Shown piece by piece: positions 26,125 to 35,079 of a DNA stretch of 64,000 bases. Within the stretch, counting starts at the first letter, position 1, and every line of letters begins with the position of its first letter. The notes beneath the pieces are model-generated. The model saw only the letters and a program-made list of their open reading frames with translations, searched no databases and was not told where the DNA came from. The translations under genes were made by a program, and so were the position numbers. This DNA comes from Pseudoalteromonas luteoviolacea (lineage in GTDB: Bacteria > Pseudomonadota > Gammaproteobacteria > Enterobacterales > Alteromonadaceae), in contig NZ_JWIC01000007.1 in NCBI RefSeq assembly GCF_000814765.1, positions 405,121-469,120 on the forward strand, written 5' to 3'.

Positions 26125-28722
26125 ATGTTCAAAAAATCCCTAGTCGCGTCAGCAATTACATGCTTTTTGCTGCCAGTCCATGCTGAAGTCATGATTTCTG
26201 AGTATGTTGAAGGAAGCAGTTACAACAAGGCTGTTGAAATTTATAACAATTCAAATTCCCCAATTAACTTAAGCGACTATCGTCTTCAATTTTATTTCAA
26301 TGGTAATACAAATTCAGGAACTTCTATTGTTTTAGAAGGAACCGTTGCCCCTAAAGATACTCATGTCATTGTCCATGCAAGAGCTGCTGAAGAGCTACGT
26401 TTAAAAGCCCAACAACAAAAAGACGGCAGTTGGTTCAATGGCGATGATGCAGTTGTTTTGACAAAAAATGATGTCATTGTCGATAGCATTGGCCAGATAG
26501 GTGTTGACCCAGGTTCGTCATGGAGTGATCAAGGGGTTTCTACAAAAGACAGAACATTAGTTCGCTTTGCGTCTGTATCTTCTGGTGATGCAGTGGCCAC
26601 TGATGAATTTATTCCATCAGTTGAATGGGAAGCGTTAGCTAAAGATGACTTCTCAAATATAGGTATTCATAACTCAAGCGACCCAGTAGAGCCACCAGCA
26701 ATAACGTGTAATGAGAACAATACTAAGATCCACGCAATACAAGGCGAATCCAATGAAAGTCCACTCGTTGGTGAGCAAGTAGAGTTACAAGGTGTGGTTA
26801 CGGCCGCTTTTGTTGGTGATGATCAGCTCAAAGGTTTCTTCGTACAAGAAGAATCATTTGATCAAGATGACAATGCGCTTACATCTGAAGGTATATTTGT
26901 TTCATACCAAGATAATTCTATTGTAGAAGGCCAAGTTGTGAAACTAGCCGGTAGTGTTCGAGAATCATATGGTCAGACTCAAATAAGCAGTGTGACGGGC
27001 TTGGTTTTATGTGGTACTGAGGCGGTAGTGAGCACGGATATTACCATCCCTTCGCAGCTAGGACTTGAAGCTTACGAGGGTATGCTGGTCAACATCACGA
27101 ATGAGTTATTCGTCAATGACAGTTATGGCTTGAAACGTTACGGTGAGCTAAAGCTGGGCTCTGAGCGCTTATATCAAGGCACTCAGGTCGCAACACCCGG
27201 TGACAGTGCAAATGAAGTTGAGCGACTCAATCGAACGAAAGAAATTACGTTAGATGATGGCTCTTCACTGCAAAACCCTGAAGTTATCCCCTACCCTACT
27301 GTTGAGCTTGATGCATACAATACGCTTAGACTTGGAGATAAGGTCACTGGTGTTGAAGGTGTCGTGGGCTATGGTTTCTCTCAGTATCGAGTGCACCCAG
27401 TTAATCAGCCTAATTTTGTGTCAGAAAATACGCGCACTGACGCCCCCACAGAATTGCAGGGAAATCTAAGAGTGGCGAGTATGAATGTGCTCAATTTCTT
27501 CAACGGTGACGGTTTAGGTGGAGGGTTCCCAACAGCACGTGGTGCAGACTCTATCGAAGAGTTTGAGCGTCAGAAGGCCAAACTAGTCACGGCAATATTG
27601 AACTTGGATGCAGACGTAATTGGTTTGTTGGAAGTTGAAAACGATGGTTTTGGCGAGTTTAGCGCAATAGCCGAGTTAGCAAATGCTTTAACCATGGCGG
27701 ATGCTAACAACACTTATCAGTATGTCGATATGGGTACTGATGCGATTGGTACTGATGCAATCATGTCTGGCATAATTTATCGCAGTAATAAAGTAAAAGA
27801 GGCCGGTACTGCTGCATATACAGATGCTGTGCCATTTGACTATGGTAACCGCCCACCTGTCATGCAAACATTTGAGGATTTACAGACTACCGATGTTTTC
27901 AATGTGGTTGTCACACATTTGCGTTCAAAAGGCAGTTGCAGCAAGGCTGAAGGGTTGGACCAAGACCAACTAGATGGTCAAGGTTGTTGGAACCAAACTC
28001 GAGTTACAGCTGTTGATGAGCTCAATCGCTGGTTAGCAAGCAACCCAACTTCCATATTAGATGATGATACGATTATTTTGGGTGATTTCAATGCTTACAA
28101 TAAGGAAGACCCGATTGCGCAAATGACAGTCAACGGATACGACAACCTCCGTGATGTGATCAATTCAGATAGCACAAGCTATTCTTATGTGTTCAAAGGT
28201 CGTTTAGGTAGTTTAGATCATGCTTTTGCTAGCAGTGCTATGACGCAAAAAGTGCGCGCGGTTTCAGATTGGCATATTAATGCGGATGAGCCTGTTGCGC
28301 TTGATTACAACGTTGAATATAAGTCACATAAGCATCAGCAATCTCTATATGCTGATCATGCATATCGCTCATCGGATCATGACCCAATTGTTATTGACTT
28401 GCAAACCCAAGACCCGTACCCGGTTATCGAAGGCCAAATCGATAATATTTATGGTTGGTTCTGGTGGCAGCGTACTTCAATTGAAGTCCCTGAGGGATAC
28501 AATAATTTGGAAGTTAAAATTGAAGGTCATGGAGAGGCAGATTTATATCTACGACATAAACGTAAGCCTAGATTTCACAAGTTTGACTGCCGACCTTACC
28601 TCTGGGGTAGTAACGAGCAATGTGTTGTAGATGATGTTCAACAAGGTATATGGCATGTAGGTTTAAGGGGCTTTTTGCCTTACCGCAATGTTACCTTGAG
28701 CTATAAAATTTCACGAAATTAA
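26125..28722 (+). CDS. ExeM/NucH-family extracellular endonuclease
   Basis: An 865-residue secreted nuclease with a signal peptide at 1-20. A lamin-tail-like domain (about 20-150) has MISEYVEGSSYNKAVEIYN. An OB-fold region lies at about 195-330. The endonuclease/exonuclease/phosphatase domain (about 445-765) shows VASMNVLNFF, GLLEVENDGF, ILGDFNAYN, SLDHAFAS and SSDHDPIVIDL, the metal and catalytic residues of the DNase I superfamily. A PPC-type beta domain (about 775-865) ends the protein. Such enzymes degrade extracellular DNA and supply phosphate or nucleotides, or loosen biofilm matrix. Single transcription unit with a terminator at 28783. Confidence 0.93.
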   Translation: MFKKSLVASAITCFLLPVHAEVMISEYVEGSSYNKAVEIYNNSNSPINLSDYRLQFYFNGNTNSGTSIVLEGTVAPKDTHVIVHARAAEELRLKAQQQKDGSWFNGDDAVVLTKNDVIVDSIGQIGVDPGSSWSDQGVSTKDRTLVRFASVSSGDAVATDEFIPSVEWEALAKDDFSNIGIHNSSDPVEPPAITCNENNTKIHAIQGESNESPLVGEQVELQGVVTAAFVGDDQLKGFFVQEESFDQDDNALTSEGIFVSYQDNSIVEGQVVKLAGSVRESYGQTQISSVTGLVLCGTEAVVSTDITIPSQLGLEAYEGMLVNITNELFVNDSYGLKRYGELKLGSERLYQGTQVATPGDSANEVERLNRTKEITLDDGSSLQNPEVIPYPTVELDAYNTLRLGDKVTGVEGVVGYGFSQYRVHPVNQPNFVSENTRTDAPTELQGNLRVASMNVLNFFNGDGLGGGFPTARGADSIEEFERQKAKLVTAILNLDADVIGLLEVENDGFGEFSAIAELANALTMADANNTYQYVDMGTDAIGTDAIMSGIIYRSNKVKEAGTAAYTDAVPFDYGNRPPVMQTFEDLQTTDVFNVVVTHLRSKGSCSKAEGLDQDQLDGQGCWNQTRVTAVDELNRWLASNPTSILDDDTIILGDFNAYNKEDPIAQMTVNGYDNLRDVINSDSTSYSYVFKGRLGSLDHAFASSAMTQKVRAVSDWHINADEPVALDYNVEYKSHKHQQSLYADHAYRSSDHDPIVIDLQTQDPYPVIEGQIDNIYGWFWWQRTSIEVPEGYNNLEVKIEGHGEADLYLRHKRKPRFHKFDCRPYLWGSNEQCVVDDVQQGIWHVGLRGFLPYRNVTLSYKISRN

Positions 28723-28782
28723 ACAGAGATTGTACTTCGAACGCGATTCAGTTTTAATCGCGCTTGTAGTAGTCAACAAGCA

Positions 28783-28815
28783 GCCCCTTGTTCTTAAGAA
28801 TAAGGGGCATTTCTT
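28783..28815 (+). terminator. terminator after the nuclease gene
   Basis: Long stem GCCCCTT...AAGGGGC around a TTCTTAAGAA loop region, followed by ATTTCTT. A smaller hairpin (CGCGATT / AATCGCG) lies at 28742-28762. Confidence 0.65.
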
Positions 28816-28829
28816 ATGATTCAATTATT

Positions 28830-30359
28830 TTATACTTGCCCTACGAGTGCCTTTTGAACTTTGAGCCTCAAATTATCCGGATCTGGGGTGTGAGGACTTG
28901 GCTCAAATTTTCTTACACAGCGAGGATCTTCAGCACATCTATCTGTCAGCGCTTTTAAGAATTCAACTAAATCGCTTTGTTGCGCTGCATCCAATGGTGC
29001 TGAAACAAACGGTGACAACTGAAGTAACGCGAGTGCACTTTGGCTATTAGATTCTGCATTATGGTTTAGTGTTTGACAGCTGATATCATTTTTAAATTGC
29101 GATAGCCCACAAGCTCCTCCCTTTTCGAAAAAGTGGCCAATTGCAGATTCAGGATCAACATAGTGTGCAACGACTTCTTCTAATGTTTCATATGCGCCTG
29201 AATGTCCATATGGAGCTGTTAGTTCAACATTGAGTAAGCTTGGCACTCTAAAGGCAAATGAATTACGTTGTTGTGAGTCAATGTTAAATCGGCCAAGATC
29301 CGCATTTTGCTCATCAAGCCCGATCCCAAACTGGGGAAACGCTAAGTTAAAAAAGCCGTCGTTACTAAATCGGCTTCCACCATGGCAATTTACACAGCCG
29401 GCTCCCCCTTCACTAATTTGTGTAAAAAATAAAGTGGCGCCGCGTTTTTGGGCTTGAGTCATTGCGTTTTGATTGCCGCGCAAATAGGCGTTCCATGGAG
29501 AATTAATCAGATTTACTGAAGCCTGATATTTTCCCAATGCCAGTGCAATACTATCGAAAGTTATTAGTGTTTCAGCGCTTTCGGTACTGTTAAAAGCACG
29601 TCTAAACTCAAGTAACCATTGGTTCTTTTCTAGTTGGTCGGTTTGCGAACCGTAGTTACCCAGGCGCTGTGCAATATGCTCCCGTACAGACTGGTTATCA
29701 AAAGCGTCAGGAAACGCTTGTCCACGCATTTCCTCAACCGAGGTGACAGGGAAGCGAGACAAAGCACCAACTAAATCATTTCCAACCTTTTCATCAGCCA
29801 CTTGAAATCCAGAATCTGGGGTACTAATGACTTCAATTTGCTGCCCGTTAGCATCGGTGGTTGTAAAGCGTTGAACTCTTCCATCCCAAAATAAACTTGA
29901 GTTAGCTAAGCCGACATTAAAGATCGTTGGCGAGTTTCTTGGAATATTAATTGAGTCTGCGGTTAATCTAAGCGGACCGATGATATCTGGGTTAACGGCA
30001 TTTGTACCGATTGGTAAAGATAGTCCATCAGCGCCACCGAGTCTTGGGTGATGACAGCTGGCACAAGCCACGGTTTTTTCGCCGCCAAGCGCTTTACTAA
30101 AAAAGAGCTTCATACCTAGTTGAGGTAATGGATCCATGATATTAGGCAGGCTAGTGGTATCTGGTAATGTCGCTTGTAAGTTTTGCTGAGTGACGATTTC
30201 TTGTAATCGAATGTCTACCTCAGTTTGTGTTTGGATGACATTGTGCCTAAATGTCTTTTTTGGTTTGTTATGGTCATGACTTGGTTTCGCGTACAAGTGG
30301 AAACTGGGTGCGTTGAATAAAATTAACGCCCCCAAGTAGGCTAGGTTTTTGTATTTCAT
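28830..30359 (-). CDS. di-haem cytochrome c peroxidase (CcpA/MauG family)
   Basis: A 509-residue periplasmic protein with a signal peptide (about 1-24). Two c-type haem motifs are present: CASCHH (about residue 100) and CVNCHGG (about residue 325). Family marks include KLFFSKALGGEKTVACASCHHP and PSLLNVELTAPYGHSGAYETLEEVV. It is longer than typical CcpA (about 330 residues), with an N-terminal extension and a cysteine-containing C-terminal tail (CAEDPRC), placing it among the larger MauG-like peroxidases. It would reduce H2O2 with electrons from small cytochromes, or oxidise a protein partner. It stands beside an AhpD-like protein gene and a MarR regulator, suggesting an oxidant-response neighbourhood. 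Confidence 0.88.
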   Translation of the reverse strand: MKYKNLAYLGALILFNAPSFHLYAKPSHDHNKPKKTFRHNVIQTQTEVDIRLQEIVTQQNLQATLPDTTSLPNIMDPLPQLGMKLFFSKALGGEKTVACASCHHPRLGGADGLSLPIGTNAVNPDIIGPLRLTADSINIPRNSPTIFNVGLANSSLFWDGRVQRFTTTDANGQQIEVISTPDSGFQVADEKVGNDLVGALSRFPVTSVEEMRGQAFPDAFDNQSVREHIAQRLGNYGSQTDQLEKNQWLLEFRRAFNSTESAETLITFDSIALALGKYQASVNLINSPWNAYLRGNQNAMTQAQKRGATLFFTQISEGGAGCVNCHGGSRFSNDGFFNLAFPQFGIGLDEQNADLGRFNIDSQQRNSFAFRVPSLLNVELTAPYGHSGAYETLEEVVAHYVDPESAIGHFFEKGGACGLSQFKNDISCQTLNHNAESNSQSALALLQLSPFVSAPLDAAQQSDLVEFLKALTDRCAEDPRCVRKFEPSPHTPDPDNLRLKVQKALVGQV

Positions 30360-30441
30360 ATTTTTGCCCCTTAATTAGATCTACCACTTAGCTTGGTTAC
30401 TAAATGTGCAAAAAATATGTTTTTTTAATTGCAGTCCAGCG

Positions 30442-31044
30442 CTAGTTCTTTTTATGCGTTCTGCTATGCCATCTGACTATTTCTTTATGATCTCTTGTCA
30501 CAGCCTGTTCATTAGACTCACAGTGTTTCACTTCATTTGCTAAAACGTCTTCTGCGTTAAGTTCTAGTTTTTGTAGGAGTGTACTTAGCATACTTTGTTC
30601 TGTATCAGACAATGTTTCTAGCAGTTTCTCTTCTCTTTTTTTTAGGTGCGTCGCTACTTTGCAATATATCTCATTTCCTAGTTTTGTTAACTCAACCGGT
30701 TTGCTTCTAGTTTGTGTTTGCGTCTGTGCGTATTGCGCCAACCCCCGCTTTATAAGCGCAGTTATCGCTCTGGTGGTTGAATATGGGTCCAAGCGTGTTT
30801 GATAGGCAATATCAGAAGCTGTAATTGGACCGTAGGATCCGATATTAACCATTATTCTCAGTTCTCTTGTGTCTAAGTCTGTTAAATCTCGGATAATCGG
30901 ATCTCTTGAAATCGATAACAGGTTACTAACTACCGCGACTTGGAAAGGGATATGTGTTTCTAACGCTAATTTGCTCTGCTTGTTTTGTGTAAAGCTTGCC
31001 AATCTATTTTTTAATGCATTTTTATTTGAGATTTCACTAGACAA
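30442..31044 (-). CDS. MarR-family transcriptional regulator
   Basis: A 200-residue DNA-binding protein. The winged helix-turn-helix spans about 60-125: LRIMVNIGSYGPITASDIAYQTRLDPYSTTRAITALIKRGLA is the helix-turn-helix and the start of the wing. It is flanked by the dimerisation helices usual for MarR proteins. The extended, charged C-terminal tail (HCESNEQAVTRDHKE...HKKN) is longer than in most members and contains one cysteine that could sense oxidation. It is divergent from the AhpD-like gene, with a 16-bp palindrome between them, the usual layout for repression of both genes. Confidence 0.85.
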   Translation of the reverse strand: MSSEISNKNALKNRLASFTQNKQSKLALETHIPFQVAVVSNLLSISRDPIIRDLTDLDTRELRIMVNIGSYGPITASDIAYQTRLDPYSTTRAITALIKRGLAQYAQTQTQTRSKPVELTKLGNEIYCKVATHLKKREEKLLETLSDTEQSMLSTLLQKLELNAEDVLANEVKHCESNEQAVTRDHKEIVRWHSRTHKKN

Positions 31045-31067
31045 GTAGGTTCTCCAGAGTTATGTTA

Positions 31068-31083
31068 TGTTGCATATGCAACA
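31068..31083. promoter_or_regulatory. MarR-type operator candidate
   Basis: Perfect 16-bp palindrome TGTTGCATATGCAACA in the 67-bp divergent gap between the MarR gene and the AhpD-like gene. Its length and position fit a MarR dimer binding site. Confidence 0.6.
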
Positions 31084-31111
31084 AAAAATATAAATTCAAC
31101 AGGAGCTGATT

Positions 31112-31705
31112 ATGCCTTTAGTTACCCCACTATCACAAGACCACGATCAGGAAGTCACTGAGCTTGCAAAATTCTTCAATGAAACGTTGGGGTTTTGCCC
31201 AAACAGCGTACTCACTATGCAAATTCGACCCGCTATTGCGCGTGCATTTATAAATCTCAATAAAGCCGTGATGGAAAATCATGGTCGTGTTACATCAGAG
31301 CTTAAAAGGCTAATTGGCTACATCACTAGCGCAAATACGGGTTGCCGATACTGCGAGGCACACACAATCTTAGCAGCTCAACGATATGGCGGTACTGATA
31401 ATCGATTGGCGCAAATTTGGCAATTCCGCGAATCTGACGTTTTCACTGAGGGTGAAAAAGCGGCGTTTGAGTTTGCATTGGCTGCGTCAAGTGTTCCGAA
31501 TGCGGTAGATAACAATATAGAAACAGAATTGAAAAAGTACTGGGACGATGGAGAAATAGTTGAAATCTTAGGTGTCATCTCATTGTTCGGTTACTTAAAC
31601 CGCTGGAATGACTCAATGGCTACGTCTTTAGAATCAGGCGCTATCGACGCTGGCGAGACTTTATTAAAACAAAACAACTGGGAAGTTGGAAAACATCAGT
31701 CTTAA
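31112..31705 (+). CDS. carboxymuconolactone decarboxylase/AhpD-like protein
   Basis: A 197-residue all-helical protein of the AhpD-like superfamily. The active-site motif CRYCEAH (about residues 77-83) gives the CxxC plus histidine used for peroxide or alkylhydroperoxide turnover in this superfamily. It lies within TSANTGCRYCEAHTILAAQRYGG. The fold and length (about 190) fit 'peroxidase-related' CMD proteins. It is divergent from and probably controlled by the MarR gene. An AGGAGC ribosome-binding site precedes ATG 31112, and a terminator follows at 31730. Substrate unknown. Confidence 0.85.
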   Translation: MPLVTPLSQDHDQEVTELAKFFNETLGFCPNSVLTMQIRPAIARAFINLNKAVMENHGRVTSELKRLIGYITSANTGCRYCEAHTILAAQRYGGTDNRLAQIWQFRESDVFTEGEKAAFEFALAASSVPNAVDNNIETELKKYWDDGEIVEILGVISLFGYLNRWNDSMATSLESGAIDAGETLLKQNNWEVGKHQS

Positions 31706-31729
31706 ACCTACCTTTACATCTCAACTACC

Positions 31730-31759
31730 AAAGGCTTTATCTTAAGGTAAAGCCTTTTT
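31730..31759 (+). terminator. terminator after the AhpD-like gene
   Basis: Stem AAAGGCTTTA / TAAAGCCTTT with an 8-nt loop and a T5 run ending the right arm. Confidence 0.85.
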
Positions 31760-32027
31760 ATTTTTCGTCCTCTAAATTAAAATAAATAGCCCATCATCCA
31801 CGCGAAAATGTGAACCTTGTCACTATTTAAAAGTAACCGTTCTGCGGTGAGTTGGATTTTATAAAAGCAAATTTGAACAGTTTTAGTTCGAAAGTTTCAT
31901 TATTTACCAAAACTTCTAAAAGATTTTCTTTAAGCGATATACAAATAGTTTAAAACCGACTAGATTACAGTCTGGCTTTAGGTACTAACTTAATTGTTCA
32001 ACTTTACATTACAGTTTTATTTGGAAC

Positions 32028-32045
32028 TTTCAGAAAAAATTGAAA
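32028..32045. promoter_or_regulatory. inverted repeat upstream of the GbsR-cydAB operon, copy 1
   Basis: TTTCA, 8-nt spacer, TGAAA. A second site with the same architecture (TTTCA-N8-TGAA) is at 32085-32101, just before the regulator's ATG. Equal spacing suggests binding sites for one dimeric regulator, possibly the operon's own GbsR-type protein. Confidence 0.4.
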
Positions 32046-32084
32046 CTTTAGTTGATCTGAGTCAGTTATCTTTGTATATTTAAC

Positions 32085-32101
32085 TTTCAATAATTACTGA
32101 A
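32085..32101. promoter_or_regulatory. inverted repeat upstream of the GbsR-cydAB operon, copy 2
   Basis: TTTCA, 8-nt spacer, TGAA, ending 11 bp before ATG 32113. Same spacing as copy 1, 57 bp downstream of it. Confidence 0.4.
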
Positions 32102-32112
32102 CGTTTAGAATT

Positions 32113-32658
32113 ATGAATTTATCACCAAAAATCGAAAACTTCGTGCTCCATTGCGGTGAAATGGGCAGTCGTTGGGGATTTAATAGAACGATTGGGCAAA
32201 TGGTGGGGTTACTCGTTATTAATGAGCACCCACTCACTGCAAATCAAATTGCAGAAGCACTTAAGATCTCTCGAGGCAATGTCAGTATGGGGATCAAAGA
32301 GTTGCAGTCATGGCAACTTGTAAAAGTTCATCATATTCCCGGCGATAGAAAAGAATATTATGCGCCGAACGGTACTATTTGGGATCTTGCGAATAAAGTG
32401 TTCGAAGAAAGACGCAAGCGAGAAATTGACCCTACCCTGACGTTGTTACGCGATCAAATTTTAGATACAGCGAACTCGCCAGAGGAAAAGTACGCTCAGG
32501 AGCAAATGCAATCCATACATGATCTTTTAGAAACAGTGACTAAATGGTCAGCTGAATTGCAGAGGTTGACACCTGAACAATTGCAATCATTGATGAAGCT
32601 AGGCTCGTCTGTTAGTAAGGTGATCGACCTCAAGGATAAGTTATTGAAAAAGTCATAA
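32113..32658 (+). CDS. GbsR/MarR-family transcriptional regulator
   Basis: A 181-residue regulator of the GbsR branch of MarR proteins. The N-terminus FVLHCGEMGSRWGFNRTIGQMVGLL is the family mark. The helix-turn-helix follows at about 48-75 (LTANQIAEALKISRGNVSMGIKELQSW), with a wing ending PGDRKEYYAP. The C-terminal helices (about 95-175) form the dimer interface. Seventeen bases separate its stop from cydA, so it is the first gene of a cyd operon and probably senses some respiratory stress or small molecule. GbsR of Bacillus controls choline/glycine betaine genes, a role not supported by context here. Confidence 0.88.
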   Translation: MNLSPKIENFVLHCGEMGSRWGFNRTIGQMVGLLVINEHPLTANQIAEALKISRGNVSMGIKELQSWQLVKVHHIPGDRKEYYAPNGTIWDLANKVFEERRKREIDPTLTLLRDQILDTANSPEEKYAQEQMQSIHDLLETVTKWSAELQRLTPEQLQSLMKLGSSVSKVIDLKDKLLKKS

Positions 32659-32674
32659 CTAACAGAGGTGTGTC

Positions 32675-34021
32675 ATGCTTGATACCTTATTGCTGTCGCG
32701 AATTCAGTTCGCGACCAATATAAGTTTCCATATACTTTTCCCGACCATATCCATTGCGCTTGCATGGTTCTTGGTTTTTTTTAAAGTCAGATATGTTCAA
32801 ACAAAGCAGCCCGTTTGGCTCCGGGCTTATCGGTTTTGGGTTAAAATTTTTGCCCTTACCTTCGCTTTAGGTGTTGTCAGTGGTATCACCATGTCGTTTC
32901 AATTTGGCACAAATTGGCCAGGTTTTATGGAGCGTATTGGCAATATTGCAGGCCCTTTGTTGGGATATGAGGTTCTGACTGCTTTCTTTATGGAGGCGAC
33001 CTTTTTAGGGGTTATGTTATTTGGTATGAAGCGTGTCAGTCCAGCTGTACACACTTTTTCTACAATAGTTGTGGCCATTGGCACAACGATTTCTGCTTTT
33101 TGGATATTATCTCTAAACAGCTGGATGCAAACGCCAGTGGGTTACGAGATCATTGATGGTGTATTCTACCCTAAGGATTGGTTTGCCATTATTTTTAATC
33201 CATCATTTGGGTATCGTCTTTCTCACATGTTGCTTGCATCAGGTATCACCGCATCCTTTTTAATTGCGGGGATCAGTGCTTATCGTTTACTTAAAAATGA
33301 TCACAAACATGCACCAAAATTAACACTTCAAGTGGCGCTGACGGTAGCAATAGTGCTTACTCCATTACAGGCGTTTGTTGGTGATTTACACGGGTTAAAT
33401 ACTTTTAAACATCAACCGCAAAAAGTCGCAGCAATGGAAGGTGTTTGGGAAACTGAAAAAGGGGCACCTTTACTGCTGTTTGCTGTACCTGATGAAACGA
33501 ATAGGACGAATCATTTTGAATTGGCGATTCCAAACTTAGCCAGTCTGATTCTTACGCATGAATTAGATGGTGAAATAAAAGGCCTCAATGAATTCAAAGA
33601 TGCTCACCCTCCGGTTAAGCCTGTTTTTTATGGTTTTCGTGTCATGGTTGGACTTGGTTTATTAATGATTTTAGTTACTGTAATAACCAGAGTAACTTTG
33701 TTCAAACACAAAGAGCTACCCATTTGGCAGCTGAAATTACTGGTTGCTATGACATTCTCTGGTTGGGTAGCAACACTGGCTGGTTGGTATGTAACTGAAA
33801 TTGGTCGACAGCCTTATATGGTACAAGGATTAGTTAGGATAGATGAGCTCGTAACAAAAGTCCCATCAGAACACGTTCTATATACACTGATAGGTTACTT
33901 AAGTGTTTACGCGATATTGTTGACAGCTTACATTAAAACGCTTTTCTACACAGCGGATAAAGCGGTCGAAGTCGAAGAATATGAATTGAATCCGCCAATG
34001 CGAGGTCAGCAATATGCTTAG
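32675..34021 (+). CDS. cydA: cytochrome bd-type quinol oxidase subunit I
   Basis: A 448-residue integral membrane protein with about nine helices. The N-terminal LSRIQFATNISFHILFP places the haem ligand His19. Later regions include SGITMSFQFGTNWPGFM and the C-terminal GWYVTEIGRQPYMVQG. The protein is shorter than E. coli CydA (about 520), lacking the long Q-loop insert. That is the type seen in the cyanide-insensitive oxidase (CioA) branch. It reduces O2 with quinol without pumping protons. It overlaps cydB by 8 bp and follows a GbsR-type regulator. Confidence 0.93.
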   Translation: MLDTLLLSRIQFATNISFHILFPTISIALAWFLVFFKVRYVQTKQPVWLRAYRFWVKIFALTFALGVVSGITMSFQFGTNWPGFMERIGNIAGPLLGYEVLTAFFMEATFLGVMLFGMKRVSPAVHTFSTIVVAIGTTISAFWILSLNSWMQTPVGYEIIDGVFYPKDWFAIIFNPSFGYRLSHMLLASGITASFLIAGISAYRLLKNDHKHAPKLTLQVALTVAIVLTPLQAFVGDLHGLNTFKHQPQKVAAMEGVWETEKGAPLLLFAVPDETNRTNHFELAIPNLASLILTHELDGEIKGLNEFKDAHPPVKPVFYGFRVMVGLGLLMILVTVITRVTLFKHKELPIWQLKLLVAMTFSGWVATLAGWYVTEIGRQPYMVQGLVRIDELVTKVPSEHVLYTLIGYLSVYAILLTAYIKTLFYTADKAVEVEEYELNPPMRGQQYA

Positions 34022-35015
34022 TAATGAATTCTTGGCTTTGTTTTATGGTGCATTAATGGCTTTAGCTATATTAGTTTATGCTGTGCTTGATGGATATGAT
34101 CTTGGTGTTGGCATTCTGTTACCACTTAAAGACAAACAACAAGCAGATACCATGATTTCTTCTATTGGCCCATTTTGGGACGCTAATGAAACTTGGTTAG
34201 TACTCGCTGTTGGACTTGCTTTAATTGCCTTTCCACTCGCTCATTCCGTCATTTTGCAAGCGCTTTATTTACCGGTTGCTTTAATGCTATTGGGGTTAAT
34301 TTTAAGAGGCGTTGCTTTTGACTTTCGTGCTAAAGCCAAAACAAAATATCAGGATATCTGGGATCTGAGTTTCAAATTAGGCAGTTTTCTCACAGCCTTT
34401 TCTCAGGGTTTTATGTTTGGTTTATATGTCATGTCTTTTGAGAAAAGTGTAGAAAGCTATGGCTTTGCGATTTTAAGCGGGTTTGGTGTTGTGGCAGCAT
34501 ACGCATTAATTGGCTCAGCTTGGTTAATTATGAAAACAACGGGTCAATTACAAAAAAAAGCAATTAAATGGTGTAAAAAGGCCAACTTTGTTGCAGCGTG
34601 TGGTGTGATTGCGGTTTCCATCGTAAACCCCTTAATTAACGATTTTGTTGCTTCAAAATGGTTTGATATAAGTGAATCAATCATACTTTTACCTATTCCT
34701 GTTTTGTGTATGATTTTATTTTTTTTACAAAATACGCTATTAAGTAGTTTTAATAATGCTGAAGATATATCAAAAAGTTGGCGGCCATTTGCTATCGCGA
34801 CATCAATCTTTCTTTTGTGTTTTTCAGGTCTGTTACATAGCTTTTACCCTTACGTTGTGCCAAATCAACTCACCATTTATGAGTCTCTCGCGGATCCTTC
34901 GGCGCTAACGTTTATGCTTTACGGTGTCGTTATGGTGGTCCCCGCTATTATTGGTTACACATTGTTTTCTTATCGTGTTTTTTGGGGAAAAACTCAGGCC
35001 CTTTCTTACTATTAA
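34014..35015 (+). CDS. cydB: cytochrome bd-type quinol oxidase subunit II
   Basis: A 333-residue membrane protein with eight or nine helices. The start VYAVLDGYDLGVGILLP and GPFWDANETWLVLAVGLALIAFP are the conserved CydB regions. It forms the oxidase heterodimer with CydA in the inner membrane. Its ATG lies inside the end of cydA, giving coupled translation. No small CydX-like frame was found between its stop and the terminator at 35035, consistent with the CIO branch. Confidence 0.93.
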   Translation: MLSNEFLALFYGALMALAILVYAVLDGYDLGVGILLPLKDKQQADTMISSIGPFWDANETWLVLAVGLALIAFPLAHSVILQALYLPVALMLLGLILRGVAFDFRAKAKTKYQDIWDLSFKLGSFLTAFSQGFMFGLYVMSFEKSVESYGFAILSGFGVVAAYALIGSAWLIMKTTGQLQKKAIKWCKKANFVAACGVIAVSIVNPLINDFVASKWFDISESIILLPIPVLCMILFFLQNTLLSSFNNAEDISKSWRPFAIATSIFLLCFSGLLHSFYPYVVPNQLTIYESLADPSALTFMLYGVVMVVPAIIGYTLFSYRVFWGKTQALSYY

Positions 35016-35034
35016 TTTTCTTTCATTAGCCCAA

Positions 35035-35065
35035 CAAAAAGGCAGCTTAAAAGCTGCCTTTTTTA
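35035..35065. terminator. bidirectional terminator, cydB / mltB
   Basis: Stem GGCAGCTT / AAGCTGCC with AAAAA before and TTTTTT after, serving the two convergent genes. Confidence 0.92.
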
Positions 35066-35079
35066 TAGTAAGAGTAGGT

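Larger units (their letters stand above)
31760..32112. other. upstream region of the GbsR-cydAB operon
   Basis: About 350 bp of AT-rich DNA with no gene. It contains the two TTTCA-N8-TGAA inverted repeats listed separately, and a related partial copy at 31895-31907. Confidence 0.5.
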
